Assembly (NCBI RefSeq): GCF_036231945.1
Contig: NZ_CP109599.1
Coordinates: 558,001-622,000, forward strand
Reading direction: 5' to 3'
Length of the DNA: 64,000 nucleotides
Origin: Streptomyces sp. NBC_01429
GTDB lineage: Bacteria > Actinomycetota > Actinomycetes > Streptomycetales > Streptomycetaceae
The position numbers and the translations under genes were made by a program. The notes beneath the pieces are model-generated. The model searched no databases and was not told where the DNA came from. It saw only the letters and a list, made by a program, of their open reading frames with translations. Positions 42,947 through 52,152 of this stretch are shown here, in pieces; position 1 is the stretch's first letter; every line of letters starts with the position of its first letter.

Positions 42947-45900
42947 TCAGCGCTCCTGTTCCTGCCGGGCTGTTCGCTTCCGGTCTGTCTCCCGCTCGCC
43001 GGTTCCCTGCGGGGCGGTCTCCTGCGGGGCCGTTTCCCGCGGGACGGTTTCCGGTGGGGCGGATTCCTGCGGGGCGGCTGCCTGTTCGGCCTCGGTCAGC
43101 AGCCGTTCGATCTCCTCCGGTCCGAGCCCGGACAGCTCGGCCGCCAGGGACTCGATGTCGTCGCCGCCGGGCCCCGCGTCCGCACGCGCGCCGTTCCCGG
43201 CACCGACCGCCGCCGCTCCGGCCCGCGTACGGGAGTCGATCCGCTCCTGCACGAAGCCGGCCAGCGCCCGCGGTGTCGGCGCCCCGAGTACGTCGGCGAG
43301 CGGCACCTCGGCCGAGAACTGGTCGCGGAGACTGGACAGCAGCCGCACGATCAGCAGCGAGTCGCCGCCGAACTCGAAGATGTCGCCGTCCAGGGAGATC
43401 TCCTCGCTGCCCAGCGCCCCTCGCACCAGCCGCAGCACCTGGTCGCTCAGATCGCCCGCCCCGTCGTCCCGCGTACCGTCGCCGGTGCCGCCGGCCGCCG
43501 TGACGCCCGTCGTCGGCCGCGCGATGCGCTCGTCGCGGACCCACTGGTCGAGCCGGTGTCCGATGTCCCAGGTGGAGACGGCCACCTGGGAGACGTCCCG
43601 CAGCGTCAGCAGCCGGCGGATGGCCTCCAGGCCCTCCTCGGGCTGGATCGCCTTGTCGTCCATGCTCCGGCCGATCGCGGAGATCGCCCGCTTCTCGTCC
43701 TGGTGGTGCTGCCAGACGTCCCAGGCCGCGCTGATCCACACCGTACGGTCCAGGCCGCGGTTGGCCCGCTCGGCGGCGGCGTCCATGAAGTGGTTGGCGG
43801 CGCCGTATCCGAGCAGCCGCAGCCCGCCGAGCACGCCGGCCAGCGAGGACAGCAGCAGGCAGAAGTCCACCGGGTGGTCGGCGAGGACGCGTTCCAGCGC
43901 GATCTGGCCGTGCGCCTTGGGCGCGAAGTGCCACTGGCACTGCTCGACGCTCGCCGCGGTGATCGCCCGGTCCCACTGCTCGCTGGGCAGCCCGGCCGCG
44001 TGCACCACACCGTCCAGGGCGCCGAACCGCGCGGTGACCCGCTCCACCGCGTCGCGCAGCGCGTCCTCGTCGGCCACGTCGGCGTGTACGAGGAACGGCT
44101 CGGTGCCGTCGGCCGCCAGGGCGCGCAGCCGGTTGACGCGCAACGAGGTGCCGTCGTCCTCCTCGTGCTCGGCCAGCCACGCGTCCCAGCTCTCGCGGGG
44201 CGGCAGCGGATCGCGGGTGAGCAGCGCGAGCCGGGCGCCGGGGCATTCGCGGCGCAGCCAGTGGGCGATGGTGGAACCGATCTCGCCCAGGCCGCCCGTG
44301 ATCAGATAGACGCCCCCGTCGCGCAGGCGGGAGGCGGCCTTGGCGGTCCAGTCGGCGCGTACGGGCTCCATGTCGGTGATCCAGCGGGTGGCACCGCGCA
44401 GCGTGGTGGCGATCTCGGGGCGGCGCGACCCGGCCAGTTCGGTGGCCAGGGTGCGCAGCGACCGGTCGTCCGGGGTCGCGGGGAGGTCGAAGTGCCGGGA
44501 GCCGATGTTGCCGTGTTCCTGGCCGATGACCCGGGCGGCGACGGAGAGGGAGACCAGTTCGGCGGCGGGTTCCGGCTCGGCCGGGCTGATGGCGTAGGCG
44601 CCCGCGCTGATGAGGTCGAGGTGCAGCGGGCGGGTGACGCCGTGCTCGCTGACCGCCTTGACCAGGGCGATCAGGCTGTAGAGGCCGTTTCGCTGGGCCA
44701 GTTCGAAGCGTTCCCTGCCGCGCCCGGCGGGCAGGGGGGCGGTGGACCAGGCGTGCACCACGCGGTCCGGCAGCCGGTCCTCGGCGAGCAGGTCCCCGAC
44801 GAGCCGGGTGTGGTCCTCCTCGGAGTCCGGCCGCAGCGTCCAGGTGTCGCCGTCGCGTCCGTAGGCGGTGCCCGCCGTGACGGTGAGCACCTCGCCGGCG
44901 AAGGCGTGTCCGGCCAGCCGCGCGGCGGTTCCCTCCGCGTCGGCGAACAGGAGTACGGGGTCGGCGACGGGTTCGGCGGTCGCGTCGAGCGTGCCGACGG
45001 CCTGCCGCCACACCGGGGCGGAGAACCACTCGTCCACGGGCAGCTTGGGTACGGCCGTGCCGCCGCCCGCGCCGGTGAGCGGTCCGCCGCCGGGCTCGAC
45101 CCAGTAGCGGGTCCCTTCGAAGGGGTAGGTGGGCAGCGGCACCCGCGCCCGCCCCCGGTCCTGGTAGAAGCCCTGCCAGCGCACGCTCAGGCCGGCCGCC
45201 CACAGCCGGCCGAGCGCCGCGGTCACCGCGGTCAGGTCGGCGCCGGCGTCCCGTCCGCGTGCCGTCGAGGTGAGGACCGGCACGCCGGTCTCGCGGTCCG
45301 GATGCCTGCGGGTGAAGGTGGCCAGCGTCTGGCCGGGCCCCACTTCGAGGAAGACGTGGTCGCCGTCGGCGAGCACCGTGGCGAGGCTGTCGGCGAACCG
45401 TACGGTCTCGCGCAGATGCCCGCCCCAGTAGGCCGGGTCCGTCGCCTCCTCGTCGCGTATCCAGGTACCGGTCCGGTTGGAGAGGAACGGAATCCGGGGG
45501 CGGCTCAGTTCGACGCCGCGCAGCACCTCGGTGAGCGGGCCGACCGCGGGGTCCATCATCGCCGAGTGGAAGGCGTGCGAGGTGACGACCTTGCGGTGCG
45601 CCACGCCGTCGGCGCTCAGCCGGGCGGTCAGCTCGCGGACGGCCTCCGCGGTGCCGGCGACGGTACACACGGCGGGCTCGTTGACGGCGGCGAGCGCGAC
45701 CTCGCCGCCGTCGAGATACGGGGTCAGCTCCTCGGGCGGGAGCATGACCGCGGCCATCACCCCGCGCGGCAGCCCGTCCACCAGCCGACCGCGCTCCGCG
45801 ATCACCCGCAGCGCGTCGGGCAGCCGGAACACCCCGGCCAGGGTGGCGGCGACGTACTCGCCGACGCTGTGCCCGATCAGCGCGGCCGGGCGGATGCCCC

Positions 45901-47866
45901 AGGCCATCCACTGCCGGGCCAGCGCGTACTCGACCGCGAACAGCGCGGGCTGGGTCAGCCGGGTGCGGTTCAGGTCGTGCGCCTCGCCCGTGTACCCGCG
46001 CGTGCGGGGATGGAGGGCGTCGCGCAGGTCCAGGCCGAGATGCGGCCGCAGCAGCTCCGCGCATTCGTCCAGCACGGCGCGGAACACGGGGAGCTGGCCG
46101 TACCAGCCCTCTCCCATGCCGGGGTGCTGTGCGCCCTGGCCGGGGAAGAGCAGGACCATCGGGCGGTCGGCGGGCTGCCCGGAGTCCTGATGGGTGAAGC
46201 GCGGATCGGCGGTGCGCAGGGCGCGTACCGCCGTGGCCCGGTCGGGGGCGGTGATCACGGCGCGGTAGTTGAAGGTACGGCGGCCGGTGGCGAGGGTGTA
46301 CGCGGTGTCGTCCAGGCCGGTGTCACCGAGGGCGGAGCCGTCGGGCGCGGCCCCGGTCTCCGGCTCCCCCGCCGGCGCCGTCTGCTCCAGATGGTCGGCG
46401 AGTTCCTGGCGCGCGGTCTCCAGCGCGGCCGGGGACTTGGCGGAGACCGGCAGCAGCACCACCCGCGGGGCGGGCGCGCTGCCCCGGGCCGCGGGGCCGG
46501 CCGCCGCGGCCTCCTCCAGGATGACGTGCGCGGTGGTGCCGCCCATGCCCGTGGAGGTGACCGCGCAGCGCAGGGGGCCGCCGTCCGGGGACTCCCACGG
46601 CTCGGCCCGGGTACCGACGCGGAAGCGGGTGCCCTCGACGGCACACTGCGGGTTCCAGCCGGTGAAGTGCGGGGTGGGCACCAGGGTGCGGTGGTGCAGC
46701 ATCAGAACGCACTTGATCAGCCCGGTGACGCCGGCCGCCGTGCTCAGATGGCCGAGGTTCGCCTTGACCGACCCGACGGTCAGCGGCGGCGCGCCCGCCA
46801 CCTGGTAGGACTGCGCCGCCGCGGCCAGCTCGATGGGGTCGCCCATCCTGGTGCCGGTGCCGTGCGCCTCCAGATAGCTGACGCTCGCGGGGGCCACGTC
46901 GGCCACGGCGAGCGCCTCGGCCAGTACGGCGGCCTGGCCCGCGACGCCCGGCGCGGTGTAACCGACCCGGTCGGCGCCGTCGTTGCCGATCGCGGAGCCG
47001 CGCAGCACCGCCCAGACCGTGTCGCCCTCGGCGAGCGCGTCCTCCAGCCGCTTGAGCACGACGACGCCGACGCCGTTGCCGAAGACCGTGCCGTCGGCTT
47101 CGGCGTCGAAGGGCCGTACGGTCCCGGACGCCGACGTGATCCCGTCGGTCTCGTGGACGTAGCCGGCCTCCTGCGGAAAGCGGAGCGCCACCCCGCCCGC
47201 CAGTGCCGCGTCGCACTCCTGCGCAAGCAGGCTCTGCATCGCCAGGTGTACGGCGACCAGCGAGGTGGAGCAGGCGGTCTGCACCGAGAGGCTCGGTCCG
47301 GTCAGATTGAGGTGGTAGGAGGCCCTGGTGGTGAGGTAGTTGGGGTCGTTGCCCATCAACGCGGACAGGTCCTCGCGCATCCGGGGCAGTGAGCCGTTGA
47401 AACCGCGCTCGCCGGTCAGCACGTTGTGCAGCAGATAGGTGCTGCTCAGCGCGCCGGCGAAGACGCCGATCCGGCCGGGGTACTGCTCGGAGTCGTGGCC
47501 GCTGTGCTCCAGGGCCGACCAGGAGGACTGGAGGAAGAGCCGCAGCTGCGGGTCCATCCGCTCGGCCTCGCGCGCGCTGAGGTAGAAGAACGACGCGTCG
47601 AAGAGGTCGGCGTCCTCGACCACCGAGGCCCGCCGGACGTAGCGGGGGTTGGCGAGCGACTCCGAGGGCACTCCCGCGGCGCGCAGCCGCTCCTCGTCCA
47701 CATCGGTGAGGTGTTCGGTGCCCGCCAGCAGATTGCGCCAGAACTCGGCGTGACCGCGGGCGCCCGGCAGCCGGCAGTCCAGGCCGACGACCGCGATCCG
47801 GCCGTCGAGGGCGGCGTCGGCGGGGGCCGCCGTGGCGTCCGTCTCGCCGTAGGGACGGTCAGTCAC
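42947..47866 (-). CDS. Type I polyketide synthase module KS-AT-KR-ACP
   Basis: A 1639-residue protein, GTG 47866 with AGGAGG six bases upstream and an 8-bp overlap with the A-T gene. KS (about 22-450) has Cys199 (TACSTS), His335 (EAHGTGT) and His373 (NLGHLS). AT has GHSVGEY and SHAFHSAM; HAFH predicts malonyl-CoA. KR has GGLGEIGS, Ser in LLSSLAG and Tyr in GYGAANHF but no LDD signature. ACP shows FEFGGDSLL. A charged, repetitive tail of about 100 residues ends the protein and may act in docking. No DH, ER or TE is present. Confidence 0.95.
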   Translation of the reverse strand: MTDRPYGETDATAAPADAALDGRIAVVGLDCRLPGARGHAEFWRNLLAGTEHLTDVDEERLRAAGVPSESLANPRYVRRASVVEDADLFDASFFYLSAREAERMDPQLRLFLQSSWSALEHSGHDSEQYPGRIGVFAGALSSTYLLHNVLTGERGFNGSLPRMREDLSALMGNDPNYLTTRASYHLNLTGPSLSVQTACSTSLVAVHLAMQSLLAQECDAALAGGVALRFPQEAGYVHETDGITSASGTVRPFDAEADGTVFGNGVGVVVLKRLEDALAEGDTVWAVLRGSAIGNDGADRVGYTAPGVAGQAAVLAEALAVADVAPASVSYLEAHGTGTRMGDPIELAAAAQSYQVAGAPPLTVGSVKANLGHLSTAAGVTGLIKCVLMLHHRTLVPTPHFTGWNPQCAVEGTRFRVGTRAEPWESPDGGPLRCAVTSTGMGGTTAHVILEEAAAAGPAARGSAPAPRVVLLPVSAKSPAALETARQELADHLEQTAPAGEPETGAAPDGSALGDTGLDDTAYTLATGRRTFNYRAVITAPDRATAVRALRTADPRFTHQDSGQPADRPMVLLFPGQGAQHPGMGEGWYGQLPVFRAVLDECAELLRPHLGLDLRDALHPRTRGYTGEAHDLNRTRLTQPALFAVEYALARQWMAWGIRPAALIGHSVGEYVAATLAGVFRLPDALRVIAERGRLVDGLPRGVMAAVMLPPEELTPYLDGGEVALAAVNEPAVCTVAGTAEAVRELTARLSADGVAHRKVVTSHAFHSAMMDPAVGPLTEVLRGVELSRPRIPFLSNRTGTWIRDEEATDPAYWGGHLRETVRFADSLATVLADGDHVFLEVGPGQTLATFTRRHPDRETGVPVLTSTARGRDAGADLTAVTAALGRLWAAGLSVRWQGFYQDRGRARVPLPTYPFEGTRYWVEPGGGPLTGAGGGTAVPKLPVDEWFSAPVWRQAVGTLDATAEPVADPVLLFADAEGTAARLAGHAFAGEVLTVTAGTAYGRDGDTWTLRPDSEEDHTRLVGDLLAEDRLPDRVVHAWSTAPLPAGRGRERFELAQRNGLYSLIALVKAVSEHGVTRPLHLDLISAGAYAISPAEPEPAAELVSLSVAARVIGQEHGNIGSRHFDLPATPDDRSLRTLATELAGSRRPEIATTLRGATRWITDMEPVRADWTAKAASRLRDGGVYLITGGLGEIGSTIAHWLRRECPGARLALLTRDPLPPRESWDAWLAEHEEDDGTSLRVNRLRALAADGTEPFLVHADVADEDALRDAVERVTARFGALDGVVHAAGLPSEQWDRAITAASVEQCQWHFAPKAHGQIALERVLADHPVDFCLLLSSLAGVLGGLRLLGYGAANHFMDAAAERANRGLDRTVWISAAWDVWQHHQDEKRAISAIGRSMDDKAIQPEEGLEAIRRLLTLRDVSQVAVSTWDIGHRLDQWVRDERIARPTTGVTAAGGTGDGTRDDGAGDLSDQVLRLVRGALGSEEISLDGDIFEFGGDSLLIVRLLSSLRDQFSAEVPLADVLGAPTPRALAGFVQERIDSRTRAGAAAVGAGNGARADAGPGGDDIESLAAELSGLGPEEIERLLTEAEQAAAPQESAPPETVPRETAPQETAPQGTGERETDRKRTARQEQER
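43003..43077. repeat. 15-bp in-frame tandem repeat in the PKS C-terminal tail
   Basis: Five imperfect 15-bp units (type TTCCTGCGGGGCGGT on the plus strand) encode the ETAPQ/ETVPR-like pentapeptides in the PKS tail. They lie downstream of the ACP, in a region that should tolerate length change. Confidence 0.8.
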
Positions 47867-49823
47867 AAGTGCCTCCTGAGGTGCGGTTGTCCGGGAACGA
47901 GGGGGCGTTACGGGTACGGGCGGCCGCGCGGCGGGCACCGCGGGCGCCGCGGCGGCGCGCTCCCCGGGCGACTCCCGCCGCTGAGTCCTCCTGGCCGCTC
48001 CCGATGAGCCGGGCCAGGCCGCGGACGGTCGGTGCGCGGTACAGGTCGGTCATCCGCAGCGCGGGCGCGAGGGTGCGGGTGAGCCGTTCGTGCACGGCGG
48101 CCACCCGCAGCGAAGTGCCGCCGAGATCGAAGAAGTTGTCGTCCGGGCCGACCGTGCCGACGTCCAGTACCTCACGCCATGCCTCGGCCACCGCCCGCTC
48201 CAGCGCTCCGGCTCCGACGGGCGCGGCGCCGCTGTCCCGCGCGGTGGCCCGCGCCGGTTCCGCTGCCACCGAGGGGGCCGGCAGCGCGGCCCGGTCGATC
48301 TTGTGATTGGGCGTCAGCGGCAGCTCGGCCAGCGGGACGAACGCGGTGGGTACGGCGTGGTCGGGCAGCACGGCACGCAACGCGGCCCGCAGGGCGGCCG
48401 GTTCGGCAGTCACCCCGTCGGACGCCACCAGATACGCGGCCAACTGCCGTTCTCCCGACCGGTCCTCGAACGGCATCACGACCGCCTCGCGCACCTGCGG
48501 CAGGTCCTTCAGCGCGCTCTCCACCTCCCCGGTCTCCACCCGGATCCCGGAGATCTTCACCTGGAAGTCGCGCCGCCCGATCAGCAGCAGCGTGCCGTCG
48601 TCCAGCCGCCGGGCGAGGTCACCGGTGCGGTGGGTGCGGCCGTCCGGGACCGCGCCCGGTGCGAGATAGGCGCTTTCGACGACGATCTCGCCCTCGCCCG
48701 GCCCCAGTACCGGGCGGCCCTCGGCGTCCTCCAGCCGTACGGCCGTCTCCGCCACCGGGAACCCCAGCGGGAAGACGCCGGTGGGCGGTCGGTAGTCCCG
48801 GTCGGCGACCCGCAGCAGGGCGCAGGAGCACTCGGTGGACCCGTAGGCGCCGGCGACGCGGCAGTGCGCGCCGAAAGCCCGCCGGGCGGCGTCGAGGTCG
48901 GCGAGGTGCAAGGTGTCCCCGCCGAGCGCCAGCATGCGCATCCCGGGCAGTTCGGTGGTGCGCGACTCCATGGCCCGCACCAGCGCGCGGAAGACGGGGA
49001 GCGTGGAGTGGTAGACCGTGACGCGCTCGGCGGCCATCCAGTCCAGCAGGCCGCCGATGCCCAGGGCCTTCAGGTCGACCGGGTAGAGCGCGGCCCCGTT
49101 GAGGAGCGCGGCGAAGGTGTCCTGGACCGCGGAGTCCCAGCTGTAGGCGGACTGGAGGGTGACGCGGTCGAGCGGGCCGATGCCCAGCCCGTCGGTCCAG
49201 GCCCGGGTGTGGTGGAGCACGTTGCGGTGGGTCTGCGTGACGGGCTTGGGCCGCCCGGTGCTGCCGGAGGTGTGGAGGACGTATGCCTCACTGCCGGGAC
49301 GCACCGGCGCGGGCGGCGCGCTGTCCGCCGGCGCCCCCGGTCCGGCCCCGGCGATGGCGTCGCCGGCCGTCCGTACCAGGTCCTCGTACGCCAGCACCGG
49401 CCGCGTGCCGGCGATCCGGCGGGCCGCCCGCGCGTGGGCCGAGACGGCGACCAGCGCGCGTACGCCCGCGCCGTCGGCCAGGTGGCCGAGCCGGGGCTCC
49501 GGGTAGGCGGCGTCCAGCGGTACGTAGGACATACCGGCGCGCAGCACCCCGAGGAGCGCGGCGATCATCTCCGCGCCGTGCGAGAAGAGCAGCCCGATCC
49601 GGTCGCCGGGCCGCAGGCCCGCCGCCGCCAGCGCGGCGGCGACCCCGGCCGAGCGCCACGCGGTCTCCCGGTAGGTCCACCGGACCTCGGGGGTGACCAC
49701 GGCCTCGCGTTCGGGGTGCGCGGCGGCCTGTTCCAGGAAGCGGCTCACCAGTGTGCCCGCGCTCCGCGCGGTGGGGAACGGCCGGTGTCCCGTGTCCACT
49801 TCGGATACCGCGTCCGCCGTCAC
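47859..49823 (-). CDS. NRPS adenylation-carrier didomain (A-T), probable loading unit
   Basis: A 654-residue protein with GTG 49823 overlapping the MDR stop. A domain (about 25-520) has TSGSTGRPKPV, GAYGSTEC, HRTGDLARR, GRRDFQVKISG and PLTPNHKIDR. The carrier (near 590) has FFDLGGTSLRV. By-eye alignment gives the code DSQHAGACAK, which I do not match to a known substrate; Asp at the first position favours an amino acid. Position before the PKS module suggests it loads the starter, perhaps the amino acid made by the upstream AroA-like, aminotransferase, FrhB and MDR enzymes. Confidence 0.92.
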   Translation of the reverse strand: MTADAVSEVDTGHRPFPTARSAGTLVSRFLEQAAAHPEREAVVTPEVRWTYRETAWRSAGVAAALAAAGLRPGDRIGLLFSHGAEMIAALLGVLRAGMSYVPLDAAYPEPRLGHLADGAGVRALVAVSAHARAARRIAGTRPVLAYEDLVRTAGDAIAGAGPGAPADSAPPAPVRPGSEAYVLHTSGSTGRPKPVTQTHRNVLHHTRAWTDGLGIGPLDRVTLQSAYSWDSAVQDTFAALLNGAALYPVDLKALGIGGLLDWMAAERVTVYHSTLPVFRALVRAMESRTTELPGMRMLALGGDTLHLADLDAARRAFGAHCRVAGAYGSTECSCALLRVADRDYRPPTGVFPLGFPVAETAVRLEDAEGRPVLGPGEGEIVVESAYLAPGAVPDGRTHRTGDLARRLDDGTLLLIGRRDFQVKISGIRVETGEVESALKDLPQVREAVVMPFEDRSGERQLAAYLVASDGVTAEPAALRAALRAVLPDHAVPTAFVPLAELPLTPNHKIDRAALPAPSVAAEPARATARDSGAAPVGAGALERAVAEAWREVLDVGTVGPDDNFFDLGGTSLRVAAVHERLTRTLAPALRMTDLYRAPTVRGLARLIGSGQEDSAAGVARGARRRGARGARRAAARTRNAPSFPDNRTSGGTCD

Positions 49824-50938
49824 CTGGGGGCGCTCCCCTCGGGCGGGCCGTAGCCGAAGAGGACGGCGGGGTGCGCGGGCCGCTCCCGCAGCTGTGCGTA
49901 GGCCGGGGCCGCCCGGTCCAGCGTGAACCGCGGCAGCCCCATCGCCGAGGGGCGGATGGCGTCGGAGTCGATCAGGTCGAGGGCTCGCTGGAGGTTCTCG
50001 GTGACCGTGCCCTCACCGTCCGGTGCCGTGACGTCGCGCAGCCCGCGCGCGTACGCGGCGTCCCGGTATCCGGCGCCGCAGCGGGCCGCGTACCGGATGT
50101 CGAGATTGCCCAGGTCCACACTGAAGTCGATGCGCGCGGCGAAGCGGCCGACGCCGACCAGCCGCGGCCGGCCCGGTGCCCGGCCCGCCCAGCGGGCCGC
50201 GGCGGCGATCGTGCCGCCCGCGTCCCCCGTACCGCACAGGAACACGCACCGGCCGCCGCTGGCGCCCGCCGGCTCCTCCTCCTGGCGGGTCTTCTCCAGG
50301 AAGCTCGCGTCATCGGCGGCGGCCAGCCCGAGCGCGGCCGCCGTACGCAGCCGCTCGGGGCGCAGATCGACCAGCGTGACCCGCGCACCGTGCGCGGCGG
50401 CGGTCTGCGCGACCAGTTGTCCGACCATGCCCGCGCCGATCACGGCGACCTCGTCGGCGGGGTCCAGCATCGCCCGGTCCACCGCGTGCACGGCCGTCGC
50501 CGCCAGGCCCGCCACCACCGCGTCCGCCAGGTCCAGGGCATCGGGGACGCGGCGGCACAGCAGGTAGGGGACGGTCACCGCCTCGCTGTGCACGGCCTCG
50601 CCCCAGCCCATCGCGATCACCCGGTCGCCGGGCACGTATCCGGGGACCTCCGGGCCGACGGCGTCCACCACCCCCGCCGAGCAGTAGCCGAGGGGGAACC
50701 GCTCCCCGGTCCGCGCGCTGCGGTCCAGATAGTGCAGCTCGGTCCCGGGACTGACCAGGCTCCACGCGGCACGCAGCCGCAGCTCGCCGCGGCCCGGCGG
50801 CTCGCGCCGCACCTCCTCCACGACCGGCTCGGCGGCGCCCTTCGCGACCAGCTGCCGTACCAGCAGGGCTTCTCCGGCCGATGCCCCGGCCGCCTCCGAT
50901 TCCGTACGCGCCACCGGAGCGCTGTGCACCGCGGTCAT
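49820..50938 (-). CDS. Medium-chain dehydrogenase/reductase (zinc-ligand-poor)
   Basis: A 372-residue MDR protein with ATG overlapping the FrhB-type stop. PGTELHYLDRS, PLGYCSAGVVDAVG and VAVIGAGMVGQLVAQTAAAHGARVTLVDLRPERL show the GroES-like and Rossmann parts. The usual structural-zinc Cys cluster is absent. It resembles sugar- or tetrapyrrole-type MDRs rather than classical alcohol dehydrogenases. In this operon it probably reduces or oxidises the precursor handled by the FrhB-type protein and aminotransferase. Confidence 0.85.
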   Translation of the reverse strand: MTAVHSAPVARTESEAAGASAGEALLVRQLVAKGAAEPVVEEVRREPPGRGELRLRAAWSLVSPGTELHYLDRSARTGERFPLGYCSAGVVDAVGPEVPGYVPGDRVIAMGWGEAVHSEAVTVPYLLCRRVPDALDLADAVVAGLAATAVHAVDRAMLDPADEVAVIGAGMVGQLVAQTAAAHGARVTLVDLRPERLRTAAALGLAAADDASFLEKTRQEEEPAGASGGRCVFLCGTGDAGGTIAAAARWAGRAPGRPRLVGVGRFAARIDFSVDLGNLDIRYAARCGAGYRDAAYARGLRDVTAPDGEGTVTENLQRALDLIDSDAIRPSAMGLPRFTLDRAAPAYAQLRERPAHPAVLFGYGPPEGSAPR

Positions 50939-52152
50939 TTGCCGCCCTCCTCTTCCGGAGCCGCGATCAGCCGTTCGTCCGGCACGATCTCCAGCTCTTC
51001 CCGATAGCCCGGTATCGGCCCGAGCGGCACCGGCCCGCCGGACCGCTCGTAGGACGCCCGCCGGTTGCGTTTGCGCTCCAGCCCGAGATTGAGGCCGGCC
51101 AGATCCACCGGCGTATGGCTGAGCAGACCTCGGTCCACCCCCGCGGCGACCGCCTCCGCCCCGGCCCGCGTACGGATGAACACCCGCCCGCGCTTGGCCT
51201 GTCCGACGCCGGACACACTCGCGGCGAAGATGTTCGGATCGCCGTCGCTGACACTGACGTCGGCCAGCCCGGACATCCAGTCGCCGCAGGACAGACAGCG
51301 GTGTGTCTTGTTGCCCGCGAAGTCCCGCACCGCGCGCCAGAACTCCACCCGGTGGTCCGTGCCGTCGTCCGTCCGGATGCCGATGTCGCCGGGATAGGCG
51401 CCCTCGCGGTAGCGCAGCCGTACCACGGAGTCCAGCGGGACGCCCGCCCGTTCGCGGATCACGGCGGCGGTGCCCTCGGGGCGCGTACTGGACGAGCAGG
51501 CGGGCTCGATCAGGAGCACCACGTGGTCGCGCGCCCAGCGGCCCGCCGCGGTGTCCATCGCCTGGAGCTTGCGCATGGCCTGGATGTGGCAGGCCACTCC
51601 GGTCATGGCGACCCGGGCGTCCGGCTCGTCGAGCATGAGATGCCGCAGTTCCCCTAAATAGGGGGCGAGTTGATAGGTGGACTGGGCGGTCTCCACCAGT
51701 TCGCCGGGGGCCCGTACCAGCACCGGCGCGGCCCGCCAGGGCTCCCGCTCGTCCCGTCCCATCGAGAGCACCGCCGTCACCCCCAGCTCCCGCATGGCGA
51801 CCTGGAGCAGGGCGGTGAGGCTGCCGCCGCTCGCGGACGCCTCGTAGACCTCGGGGTCCAGGGAGTGCCCGGCGACCACCTCGGAGAAGACCCCGGTCCA
51901 GCGCTCCTGCGGGGTCCGGGTGCGGCCGAACAGCCGTGCCTCGGCGGCCGGGGTGCCCGGGTCGGCTCCCGGGCAGACATCGACGCAGTCGGTGCACTCC
52001 CCGCAGTCGGAGACGGTCCAGGACTCCGCGGTGAGCACGGGCTCCAGTCCGTCGAATCCGATCACACCGGCGGGGCAGGCCAGTTGGCAGACCCCGCACA
52101 CGGCGCACAGCCCCGGTGCCAGTACGTCCTTCTCCAGCTGCTGGAACGTCAT
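50935..52152 (-). CDS. FrhB-type Fe-S flavoprotein (coenzyme F420 hydrogenase/dehydrogenase beta family)
   Basis: A 405-residue protein with ATG overlapping the aminotransferase stop. The N-terminus has two [4Fe-4S] ferredoxin motifs (CAVCGVCQLACP, CGECTDCVDVCP). FrhB N and C domains follow (YEASASGGSLTALL, MTGVACHIQAM, HRCLSCGDWMSGLADVSVSDG). Relatives transfer electrons from F420H2 or ferredoxin through FAD to organic substrates, including C=C reduction. Codon 166 is TTA, so translation should depend on the bldA tRNA in Streptomyces. A precursor-reducing role is inferred. Confidence 0.88.
   Translation of the reverse strand: MTFQQLEKDVLAPGLCAVCGVCQLACPAGVIGFDGLEPVLTAESWTVSDCGECTDCVDVCPGADPGTPAAEARLFGRTRTPQERWTGVFSEVVAGHSLDPEVYEASASGGSLTALLQVAMRELGVTAVLSMGRDEREPWRAAPVLVRAPGELVETAQSTYQLAPYLGELRHLMLDEPDARVAMTGVACHIQAMRKLQAMDTAAGRWARDHVVLLIEPACSSSTRPEGTAAVIRERAGVPLDSVVRLRYREGAYPGDIGIRTDDGTDHRVEFWRAVRDFAGNKTHRCLSCGDWMSGLADVSVSDGDPNIFAASVSGVGQAKRGRVFIRTRAGAEAVAAGVDRGLLSHTPVDLAGLNLGLERKRNRRASYERSGGPVPLGPIPGYREELEIVPDERLIAAPEEEGGK

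Noticed and set aside
51651-51664. CCCCTAAATAGGGG palindrome as a regulatory site
   Set aside because: It lies in the middle of the FrhB-type gene and is explained by the codons of APYLGEL; the TTA codon in it is the relevant feature.
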